Source of the DNA: Harmothoe impar
Lineage: Eukaryota; Annelida; Polychaeta; Phyllodocida; Polynoidae
Assembly (NCBI GenBank): GCA_947462335.1
Contig: OX381714.1
Location: 38,289,360 to 38,353,359 of the forward strand
Direction of reading: 5' to 3'
DNA: 64,000 bases
Part shown: positions 13,951-22,804 of the stretch, one piece after another
Position numbering within the stretch: position 1 is the first letter of the stretch
Layout of the letters: the number at the start of each line of letters is the position of its first letter
Program-made: the position numbers and the translations under genes
Notes under the pieces: model-generated
Database searches by the model: none
What the model was told of the DNA's origin: nothing
What the model saw: only the letters and a program-made list of their open reading frames with translations

Positions 13951-13993
13951 CTCTGTCAACTCTACACTCATAAAGTCACTGAACTACAATTGA
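12857..13993 (+). CDS. Ngaro-type tyrosine recombinase
   Basis: A 378-residue frame with a true ATG, starting inside the RNase H coding region in the +1 frame. It would integrate the circular DNA copy by site-specific recombination. Catalytic residues are all present: R207 in ALRPSE, H324 and R327 in HGLR, W350 in GGWRS at the position often held by H/W, and nucleophile Y358 in RVYIRP. The N-terminal half (about 75-180) has the helical SAM-like core-binding domain expected of the family, with CVYIEYLSRHLKAPATISNYVSHAR. No frameshift or internal stop is seen. With identical A repeats this is potentially an active enzyme. Confidence 0.92.
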   Translation: MSTSPVNKTLWLMISVAHILTMTQSGECTQSQKTITYQLCQQALLSLISYGHSSFADPAIELLQQGATQRQHQARAPATVASHKTAAGTFIAFAHILGLDPTLLPHSSVCVYIEYLSRHLKAPATISNYVSHARVFVRLTGADTAEMYHPRVSRALDALHRNKEYVPKEKLSVPMSVLRQVVLGLHHSPTDNAVRAALLIQYYAALRPSEVCPPSMTAFSATHHLTRGDMQFRAMDLLITITAAKNLQKTGQVKKVLLQPSPDPQLCVVRAVRQACMDTPTASPTDPLLMFQDTRQPLPASQVRKVWKERLIKLGIQPDSYVLHGLRVAAATEAHRAGVPDAQIQAYGGWRSNAHRVYIRPKTNNSVNSTLIKSLNYN

Positions 13994-14083
13994 CAATTCT
14001 ACATGTCCATCATACATTCTTAACATAATACATGTTTATAATTTCACTCCCACCATCCCATCCCCATACTCTTGCAGGCTTGG

Positions 14084-14269
14084 CTCTATTTTACATTTAC
14101 TTATTTTATTATCATAAAACGTATGTCAAATATTATAATACATACATTTCAATTCATTATACCACATAATACCAATGTGTATAATTTTAATTATTGTATA
14201 AATAATAAATATTATTTCTCCAAGTCCTGCCTCCCTTCTCTGTTCGCATACCAGGGAAATTTAATAGTG
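14084..14269 (+). repeat. split direct repeat B1
   Basis: About 186 bp, AT-rich, matching 14522-14707 with two differences seen (an AAACG/AAATG change and a CCAGGG/CCGGGG change). Its last four bases, AGTG, are the first four of A2. Confidence 0.93.
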
Positions 14270-14455
14270 GTGTTCTCACACGCCTTGAAGGGGCGCGGGA
14301 GACGTCACTATTAATCCCATAGGTGGCGACACTCCTCATCTCTACTCCCCCTACTGGTTCAATTCAGAACCACTCACCTTCCCGGCACTGCCCTGCCGAC
14401 CATCGTCCTCACTCCTCTTGACCACGTCGGTCACTCAACACCTATTTACATTTTC
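14266..14455 (+). repeat. split direct repeat A2
   Basis: Identical to A1 at 9019-9208. It is followed by a 66 bp spacer and then B2. Confidence 0.95.
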
Positions 14456-14521
14456 CCACCCACCCACACCTTCAATATTACATTTCATGTTTTCTATTTT
14501 CATTATTATATTTCCTTTTAC

Positions 14522-14707
14522 CTCTATTTTACATTTACTTATTTTATTATCATAAAATGTATGTCAAATATTATAATACATACATTTCAATTCATTATAC
14601 CACATAATACCAATGTGTATAATTTTAATTATTGTATAAATAATAAATATTATTTCTCCAAGTCCTGCCTCCCTTCTCTGTTCGCATACCGGGGAAATTT
14701 AATAGTG
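14522..14707 (+). repeat. split direct repeat B2, 3' end of element
   Basis: Near-identical copy of B1. It ends in AATAGTG, matching the AGTG that starts A1, and defines the right boundary of the retrotransposon. Confidence 0.93.
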
Positions 14708-15768
14708 TCCTTGGTGAAGGGTGGTGTGACACTATTCGCGACATATTAAAGCTGTGCTTGAAACAAGCATTGCCTATGTCTAGACTATAGTCACCTCCAC
14801 TGTTAAACAGCGAAATGAATGTTAATTTATTGAAATATCACTACCATTGCATTGTAGGTGGAGGTGAAACAGCCATCTAAAATTGAAAATATATATTTTA
14901 TGATTAATAGTACCTCTAAATGCAATATGGCAATGTGGGGAAGTCCCAGAAGCTGTAAAGTTAAAATGGGAATACAGTGTGATTAAAATAATGTTTACGG
15001 CATTTTCGGACCCATAAAGACCATTATATTCCATGACAAATACCAGATGGCATTGCCATGGTCCCCACTGGCATAAAGCTGATAAGCAAGTATTATCGCT
15101 GTGTGTGTATCTTACGTATCTTTCACAATTCAATTTCACTGATTTGGAAAAAGAGGGTGTTATTTTCGTAAGCATTATGTTGTACTCCGGAGTAGTCTGT
15201 ATCATTTAGTCCTTTACATGGGAACAGGACACATATGGACATTTAACCAAGTCATAAATAGTGATTTAACAATGAGACATGAAACTTCAAACATGAAAAA
15301 GAAAGCATTGTGTTGCGGAACTCTGTTAGTGAAAGTTACATCCATTGTGATCAGTGGAGATGGTGCTAGTATCAAGTTTCATTTGTTATTATGAAGTCAT
15401 ACCTTTTTTTAATTACCTGAAAATTTCATGGATATTGTCACGGATGATTTCCTATTAATGATTTTGAGATCCAGCCTTATTAAACTGACATCAAATAAAT
15501 GTAAAAGCTTCACTCTCCCCACATACGCTTTGTGAACACTCATTTCATAGTAAACTAGAATAATAGGTACTAGCTTACACTCTTAATGAGCTCGAGAATA
15601 TTGCTTTAACAAAATGATGTTAGAGAAACTGCTCACACTTGTCCCAATACATTTGTGCTCTACAGTACAGACCAGCATCGCAGGATGATGCCCCATGCAC
15701 CTCTCACCCCCATGATAAGTAGACTATTCTAAATACCAGGAAGTGGGGATCAACATGTCACACTCAGT

Positions 15769-15793
15769 GACGTCACAATAGGCTATGACGTCA
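15769..15793. promoter_or_regulatory. two perfect CRE sites
   Basis: TGACGTCA occurs at 15769-15776 and again at 15786-15793, centres 17 bp apart. This 8 bp palindrome is the full CREB/ATF site. No promoter or exon is visible next to it, so function is unproven. Confidence 0.45.
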
Positions 15794-16169
15794 TTCATGT
15801 CATTGTGTGTGTTTATGTCATGGTAACAGATCATTACGGGTTGGTGAGGCTCAGTAGTATCGACCCTCCAACCAATGGGGGCCTAGTTAACAAATCGATT
15901 CCCTGGCTATGTTAATTAGGTGAACTGCAAACAATGAGGCATTAGTGGCCACTTTATTATGCAAATTAGCGGTCTAATTGTACTCTGAGGTGACATAGTG
16001 ACTGGCCACCGAGGGGGTAATGTAGGTTGAAACCTGCTCCAGCACGCTATAGTCACTGACCCACTTAGCAGGCTGTGATATATGGCCCTAGGCGTTTGTA
16101 GTTGCTGGGCTATCTCTGCATCACTCGTGAATCTCTCTTGGCTCTTGGCTAACAATTCAGGCACTAGTT

Positions 16170-16395
16170 GTTAGCCAGTAGTTAGTCTTTTTTTACTCCC
16201 TAAATGACCAACTACACTTACTATCATTGTGTCAGGTGTGGTTAGTAGCCACCAAGCCACCCTATCATTTCTAAGAGTATTAGGTTAAGTCTTGCAGGAA
16301 GGCATTAGTCATATTTTATTTTGGCTGTCATTTTTGCATATCATTTTGACCAATGTATCGCCATGATCAACCCGGGATAGCCACTACAGACTAGG
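16170..16395 (+). repeat. diverged direct repeat, copy 1
   Basis: Matches 18300-18525 in order: TTAGT...AAATGACCAACT, AGTATTAGGTTAAGTC-like text, TTTTGGCT.TCATTTTTG, CCAATGT, and GGGATAGCCA.TACAGACTA. Identity is perhaps 70-75 percent. The two copies flank the 17.1-18.3 kb MITE region. Confidence 0.6.
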
Positions 16396-17112
16396 CCCCT
16401 GAGCATAAAGATTATCAGTGCAACTGCTAGTGTCATTTCTCCTATGTGGAGTAACACAAAACACACCTGACTGAAACCATATCGGCAGGCTTGTTACAAG
16501 CAGGCGATCCCTGTGTGAAAGTGACCTGGGTGGTAAGGATGGGGCTGGTGTAGAGTTACGGAACCTAATTCCTGACCACAATTGACATGCAAAGACAACT
16601 GATTTGTGGAAAAGGAAATAACTAGTGAAATGATTCCCGTTTGGTGTATTGGGAAAATCCCTAAAGGATGCACCTCACATCACTTATAGATTGCGTGCAA
16701 ATGAGGAGAGTGGAGTGACCACTATATTTCTGGTATATCTCAGACAATTCTCGGCCAGAAATGATATGGCACTATTAGAATATTGGTCGGTTGGTATAGA
16801 GCTGGTAATAGCTTAGGAAATGCTTCTCTGTTTTTATTACATGTATGTGGGGTCATCTTGTTGGCAGTAAAACCAATGTTGCATATAGTATGAATCTTGA
16901 GTAAAGTTGTGGCTTTAGTACTTACTATTCTCACTACTGTTATATATAGAAGGAAGTGATTCTAGGAATATTATACCATACATGCTTACGAGGGAATTAT
17001 AAATCCACGGTCACTATATTCATCAGGGCATCCTTACACTTTGCATTGAACCTACAGTTCCATATGGTTTCTCAACATGGGGACAGCTGTGGGGTGCAGG
17101 CGTGTGTGAGAA

Positions 17113-17197
17113 GGCCATAAAAAAAGGTGTGTTTCAGGTTACATAGTCTGAAAATCTAGGTATGGTAAGTCGTGTATTTTTTTTTACTTTGGCCTGA
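17113..17197. mobile_element. degenerate fragment of Harbinger-type MITE family
   Basis: GGCCATAAAAAAAGGTGTGT followed by TTCAGG matches the terminus of the intact MITE at 17878. After a T-rich tract it reaches TTGGCC at 17197. The following bases contain GACTCGC phrases similar to the interior of the intact copy. It is shortened relative to the 416 bp copy. Confidence 0.5.
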
Positions 17198-17877
17198 AAA
17201 GTAGCTATAAATTGACTCGCAAACTTCAGCGCCGACTCGCTGACAACAGTGTTGGCTCGTGGACTATCAAATCGACTCTGAAATAGCCCAAAATTTACTT
17301 GAAATCTTTCAATATTGGATAAAGGTTTCTAGGGTCGGCCATGGACCCGTTTTATCCTTCTACATGCGGTATCTTCTCCTCCATTGTGCAACATAAGAAA
17401 TCTCTGAGCCTGTAAGATATTTTTGAAACCCTACACAAAACCTGACATGTAAGCGGATGGAGTAGGGACTGGGGTTCTCTGTGGTCCTGACTACAAGATT
17501 AATAGGCCCATGTTTTGTCAACTTTGATGCATGCCTCTTAGAGCATTGTATTTGTTCAAGGGTTTTGTCATAACTGCCACTGTAGCCTGACCTTACGAGC
17601 CAACTGTCACGAAAGGTACACAGAACAGGTTATTGAACAACAGTTATATTTGTGTATATTAACAAATTTTGAAGGTGAAGCATGCCCTGTTGTCACATAC
17701 AGAGTGATGTTTGAGCAGAAATAAGAAAGGTTGAACATGTCATAAAGGTTGCACGTTACACATTAATCGAAATACCTTTCAAAACCTTTCCTACTCAGAA
17801 CAGAAAAGAAGTATCTCACTACATTGATATTCTTTGGCTCACTATACGACCAATCGCTCAGTCACTATAGTGCCTAA

Positions 17878-18293
17878 GGCCAAAAAAAAAAGGTGTGTTT
17901 CAGGCAACCCGACCCTAGATTCAAAAAAGGGCCGACCCTAGCATTTTTTTCTCAATTTTTGATTTTTGATTTTTTTTTTGATTTTTATTGTTTATTTTTA
18001 TCAATTTTTACAAATTATTTCAAGAAAAACAAGCTCCCAGTGACCTCAGAGGCCTGAATAATTGATTAACTTCAGAAAATGGCTTTTTAAGAGGAATATG
18101 CAATAACTTCTTGATACTCCTAGTCAATAGAGGAATTATTGAATCATTCTGGTGAGTCGCGAGTCGATCTGTCGATTCGCGACTCATTTGTGGTTCTCTC
18201 TATAGATGTTTAAAAAAAAAAAAAAAAATCCGACCTACCTACCCTAGAAATTCTGACCATGTTGCCTGAAACACACCTTCTTTTTTTTTGGCC
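17878..18293. mobile_element. PIF/Harbinger-type MITE, 416 bp
   Basis: The termini are inverted repeats: GGCCAAAAAAAAAAGGTGTG with TTTCAGGCAAC on the left, mirrored by GTTGCCTGAAACACACC then T-run and GGCC on the right. It is flanked on both sides by TAA (17875-17877 and 18294-18296). A three-base TWA target duplication with GG-starting termini is the known hallmark of PIF/Harbinger elements. It has no coding capacity. The interior is T-rich, with a second inverted block of GACTCGCGA-like sequence. Degenerate relatives lie at 17113, 58703 and about 60305-60358. Confidence 0.85.
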
Positions 18294-18299
18294 TAACCA

Positions 18300-18525
18300 A
18301 GTTAGTTACTTTTCAGCTCCCAATACTACGACCAACCTAGGTTAGTTAATATTGTCAGGTTGGTCAGTACTGGCCAACTCACCTTAGTCTTTCCATTTTA
18401 GGCCAAGTCCTTTTGAGTAAGGTATTAGTGATTATGTTGTTTTGGCTCAGTCATTTTTGAATAGCACTTGGTCATCCCTGACCAATGTCCCTATGACCAA
18501 CCTGGGATAGCCAATACAGACTAAG
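18300..18525 (+). repeat. diverged direct repeat, copy 2
   Basis: Partner of 16170-16395; see that entry. It begins immediately right of the TAA-flanked MITE. Confidence 0.6.
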
Positions 18526-18774
18526 TATCTAGATTTTCTGTGTACTTCCGACTTGTCTAGCCAACGCTTAGCACAGATTCCCTCTTTAGCAATTTTAAAC
18601 TGTGCGTTATGAACACTTGTCATCATTGTTGTCTCACATTTCCATCAAATATCTACCTGCTCTGGCAGTTATATACAAACTATTTTTGCCAAACTGTCTA
18701 TTAACCTGACGGTCCTGAAGCATAATTTACAATAGCTACCGTTATTGCAAAAGTCATGATGAGAAAAATGAAAA

Positions 18775-18955
18775 GAGTTGAGAATATGAGGGAAAGGGCA
18801 ATTTGGAGCTGGGACAAGCTTGTTCAGATTGATGCATGCAGACTCTCCTAGATCTTTACTCATTCTCTGCCTTCTAACCCCCTTTATAACAGCTGCACTC
18901 AAGTGGAACGAAGGGATTAAAATGATTCATTCACATGGAATAAGTGTTTTCTCCA
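18775..18955 (+). repeat. dispersed repeat family, copy 1
   Basis: Shares CTCAAGTGGAACGAAGG then ATTAAAATGAT.CATTCA and TAAGTGTTT with 27635-27790, including a GATTGATGCA phrase upstream. Same orientation, moderately diverged. Confidence 0.6.
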
Positions 18956-19604
18956 TAGTTAATATGAGAATAGATGGCTGATTATGGACAGTATGGAAGA
19001 TAGTGTGATAGTATGGGAGTGAGTGCCAAATCAGCGGATATATAAGTAGCGAGAAGAGTGGATGACACAAGTAAACTTTCTAGTTTATCATCATTTCATG
19101 TTGGATTTCACACTAGATACCCAGTAGAATATTATGAATCACTAATAAATGTGATTAGGGTCATTCCTTTCTTTTAGAGTGATGGGACCGGGGCGAGGCT
19201 GTCTTGATTCTTGAGTGGCTCCACTAAAAAAATTATGACAAACCTAGCTTACCTCACACTATTCAATTATATCTACAATATTGAATTATAGTTCAAACCT
19301 ATCCAGCAGTCCTTCAAATTAATCTTCTCTCTTCTGCCATCTCCCCTTGCATGCTACAAAACTATAGTGTTCCCCCATAATGATGGTTCATGTCTACCCT
19401 CAAATTCATAAATGTTCACATGAATTTGATATAAGTCACCAATAGCAACGTGGAATCTCTAGATATACGGGGCCTGCACCCACATTACAATACCCTAATA
19501 TAATACGGAACGTAGCCAACAACTGCTTTACTAAAGCCATTAGCAGCGCGTAGATGTTTTTAGGGGTTCCCAGTGGTACTCCGACAATATATTTGTGCAG
19601 TATA

Positions 19605-19830
19605 TAGGTGGGCTATTGTAGCTCACAATGGAAACTCCAGTTTTTTTGTAGCAATTGTACAGAAGTACTAAATGTATTAAGGTAGTGGCAGTACAATCGG
19701 GCTTGATGCACCAGGGAATCGATGCTCACTGTTTGATCAGTATAGTGGGGGGAGGGGGCGGATGTACCATTTTTTCTGCTATTGTCCCTATTGAAGGGCA
19801 CTAACTGCTGGGGAATACATTCAAAGTGTG
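19605..19830 (+). repeat. dispersed repeat family, copy 1 (pair with 32.7 kb)
   Basis: Matches 32665-32900: CTCACAATGGAAACTCCAG against CTCCCAATGGAAGCTCCAG, then ACACCAGGGA-like text, GGATGTACC, CTATTGTCC.TATTG.AGGGCACT and GGAATACA. Diverged by perhaps a quarter of positions. Origin unknown. Confidence 0.6.
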
Positions 19831-20759
19831 TTTTTCTCGTTAATTCTATACCACTGACCTGCATATCGTTTGTAGTAAATACAATAGCTGTCGCTTAGTC
19901 TTGTATGTAATCCCATCATAATTATGATGCATTCGTCCCTGATAACATTGTGACAAATTTGGTTATGTAACGCCATGAAGCTCACATGTATTTTTGATTG
20001 TTGTATTTTGAAATATCATCTGATAATAAATACACACTGCAAAATCAAAAGAATATGTGTAAATCATTATTTTTCTCTCGTTGAAAAACATATCTTTATC
20101 AATTTCTGTACATTGCAATATGTTTGAGGAGATGTGGTATCTACCCTTATCATGGTGTTACGGGAGCTAACATGATGTGTGTTCGTGTCTGCATATACCT
20201 ACTAGTCATACATTACATCAAATGCAGACAACTCGATTGGCATCAAGTAGACCACCATCGCATAATCAATATCAATTATTGAGAATCAATAATCATTACT
20301 AGATTACTATGGAGTGCTATAATATTTTGCATCAATATCTCTGATCACGCATGTATATATAGCCTGACGATTTCCCCTTTGGTGCAATTGTTTGTTAAAT
20401 CTTGTTTCGATGGCTTTAATTTAAGATATAATGGTGACGAAATAATACTTCAGATGTATATTAATATGCATGAGTATGATCAATAAATTAAACTTTAATG
20501 CCATCTGATATTCATGGCTACCCATTGATTCATTGCATTGTCAAGTGCATTGAACAAAAGGTCTAGTTCTCGAACTGTACGTGTGATACATAGATTATTT
20601 TCTGAAAAGGAAAATGACAATGCTGTGCACACATCACTAACCTTTACTTTAGTTACTTGATTTTAGCCTTACTTTGAACGGCCCTTTTGCTGTACAGAAA
20701 ACGGAGTCGCCTGACTAATGACATAAGGTAGAGCAATGTAACCCTATGCTTATCATTGT

Positions 20760-20856
20760 AATGACCACCGTCCAGTGGGGGAACTTCGGTCGACTAATCC
20801 CGTACATTTCCCCTATAACTTCAGCCGATTAGAGCCCAGTGGACGGTGGCCATAAG
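20760..20856. mobile_element. short foldback MITE, about 95 bp
   Basis: ATGACCACCGTCCAGTGGGG at the left end is mirrored by CCCAGTGGACGGTGGCCAT at the right. A related, shorter copy lies at 63247-63302. Too small to code and of unknown superfamily. Confidence 0.65.
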
Positions 20857-21609
20857 AAGTCTCAAGGGAGTTTCAGAAGATTTTGATATAAACATCGTGT
20901 AGTACTAATCAACCTTAAGAACTCTAGATGAATGCTCTACCCGTTTATTGATATATTCGGGATGAGTGCCTAAGAAATATTCTAGAAGTTCAGATTAATC
21001 AACACTAAATCAATCAAGAAGAATTTGTTAATGAATCCTAATCAATCGGTAAATGTCAATGAGATGTCGGACCATCCTGCTCATATTCAGGAGCAAGAAT
21101 GTCAAATACTTATGGTCATGGACTACATACATCATCTAGGTGGAAAATCATTAGAATCTGAAGGGGTCTTGGGGGAACCATTTGTTGAAATAACGCGGAA
21201 TAGCTCATTGTATATGTAGACAGCATTGTCCAGAGCAGTGTATCACCAACAGAAACATTATCCATAATTAGAACACCTATCTTTCTATATGGGGTCCGAC
21301 TGGATATTCACTAAAATTGAATGTCCACAGGGTTTTTGGCTGTTGATACCAGTACAATATCATCAGCTGAGACCTGAATGCGACACGGTTAAATACAGCT
21401 TATACTCACAGCATTGATAAACATGATATACATTTCAAGCTACATCAAGCGGATTTTGGAACAGACTCGACAGAATTCTACAGGGCAGAAGTAAAAATAT
21501 AGCATCCAGCTCTACATCATTAGTATAGTAACAGCTTTGTGTACTAGAAGAGTGTGCCTTGGCATAATAGGCAACATAATATGTACCGTATATTATTATG
21601 TAATATTGC

Positions 21610-22155
21610 CTTTCACTAAAATTTCACTTTTTTTGCCCTTTCAAACTTTTTTCTCGCCAAATCAGAAGTTTTTAGGCAAATTTCACTTTTTTTGCGATTT
21701 GGAACTTTCTTCTCGCCAAATCGGGTGTTTTTGGGCAAATTTCACTTTTTTGCGATTTCGAACTTTTTTCTCGCCAAATCAGGTGTTTTAAGGCAAATTT
21801 CACTCTTTTTGCGATTTCGGACTTTTTTCTCGCCAAATTGGGTGTTTTTAGGCAAATTTCACTTTTTTGCGATTTCGGACTTTTTTCTCGCCAAATCGGG
21901 TGTTTTTAGGCAAATTTCACTTTTTTGCGATTTCAAACTTTTTTCTCGCCAAATCAGAAGTTTTTAGGCAAATTTCACTTTTTTTGCGATTTGGAACTTT
22001 CTTCTCGCCAAATCGGGTGTTTTTGGGCAAATTTCACTTTTTTGCGATTTCGAACTTTTTTCTCGCCAAATCAGGTGTTTTAAGGCAAATTTCACTCTTT
22101 TTGCGATTTCGGACTTTTTTCTCGCCAAATCGGGTGTTTTTAGGCAAATTTCACC
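21610..22155 (+). repeat. 59 bp satellite-like array with 294 bp higher-order period
   Basis: About nine head-to-tail units of roughly 59 bp, each containing TTCTCGCCAAATC, a GTTTTTAGGCAAATTTCACT phrase and TTTGCGATTT. The distinctive variant AAATCAGAAGTTTTTAGG appears at about 21658 and again at about 21952, 294 bp apart, and the units between are repeated in the same order after it. This indicates duplication of a five-unit block. Open frames across it in several phases (FSPNRVFLGKFHFFAIS) follow from the repeat and are not evidence of a gene. Confidence 0.93.
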
Positions 22156-22180
22156 TTGTTGAAATTTGAACGCGATGTAC

Positions 22181-22804
22181 ACATATGTGACCAGTTGAGG
22201 GAAAAGACCCCTCCAGGGGGGAAAATAGTAATTGAAATTGGTGTCATAATCTTTAAAATGAGATATGATGGGCTTAAAATATCCTAGTAGTTTTATGGGA
22301 ATTGCTTTTCAAACATTAGTACCTATCACTATTAAAAATGGTAAATAAGCTCTAATTGCATTATATCCCATAGTAAATGATGATAATTATGAAAAATCGG
22401 TTTTATCTAAAAAATGACCAAATAAAATTGGATTTATAAGTCTAAATTTGGTTCTAGAAGGAATTTCAGCATTCTGTTTTCAGTTTTGGGTAACTGATGG
22501 GATTTCTCAAGAAATCAAGATTATTACCTCCAATTTAGGCTTTTGGGATGGTTTCCATGGCAACCAGAAAGTATCATATGTGCTAATTCTTCACAAAAAC
22601 GTTCTTTTTGCATTCCAAATATAGAATGTTTGCATTAAAGATGGAATTATCCCGTGAAGATCATTGCATTCCAAATAAAAAATGGTTTTAGAACTTTTTT
22701 AATGTATTTAACAGTCTTTTGCATCTATGGTGCCTCCTGGTGGCCCAAACCAGAGCTTAAAATCCCGCCTGAAGGGGTCTTTTCCCTAGATGGGTCACAT
22801 ATGT
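22181..22804. mobile_element. 624 bp terminal-inverted-repeat element
   Basis: The left terminus ACATATGTGACC..TTGAGGG with AAAAGACCCCT is mirrored by AGGGGTCTTTT then CCCTAGATGGGTCACATATGT on the right, about 37 bp with a few mismatches. The interior includes the repeat shared with 6810-7080 and a C-run lies just outside on the right. There is no plausible coding frame and the target duplication is unclear. It is a non-autonomous DNA element of unassigned family, starting just after the 59 bp array. Confidence 0.75.

Larger units (their letters stand above)
9019..14707 (+). mobile_element. complete Ngaro-type tyrosine-recombinase retrotransposon
   Basis: This 5.7 kb DIRS-order element has three + strand frames (gag-like, RT-RNase H, tyrosine recombinase) and split direct repeats in the order A1 (9019-9208), coding region, B1 (14084-14269), A2 (14266-14455), B2 (14522-14707). 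A1 and A2 are identical and B1 and B2 differ at about two positions, so insertion is recent. The sequence AGTG begins A1, ends B2 and is shared at the B1/A2 junction, as expected for a circular intermediate integrated by a tyrosine recombinase. There is no DDE integrase and no LTRs. I see no methyltransferase domain, which argues for Ngaro rather than PAT or DIRS. No target duplication is apparent, typical of the order. Confidence 0.93.
14708..17110. other. unassigned non-coding DNA
   Basis: No gene recognised. It contains the paired CRE sites at 15769-15793 and, at about 16170-16395, a diverged repeat whose partner is at 18300-18525. Confidence 0.4.
18526..21590. other. unassigned DNA with several old repeats
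   Basis: No gene recognised. It includes a copy of the repeat shared with 27.6-27.8 kb (18775-18955), a copy of the repeat shared with 32.66-32.9 kb (19605-19830) and the short foldback element at 20760-20856. The remainder shows no structure I can support. Confidence 0.4.

Noticed and set aside
9019..14707. LTR retrotransposon or retrovirus-like element
   Set aside because: No LTRs, protease or DDE integrase. The split direct repeats and tyrosine recombinase place it in the DIRS order.
21537..22182. Overlapping + and - strand frames with FSPNRVFLGKFHFF-like repeats
   Set aside because: Products of the 59 bp tandem array. The frame shifts between units, so no continuous protein is maintained.
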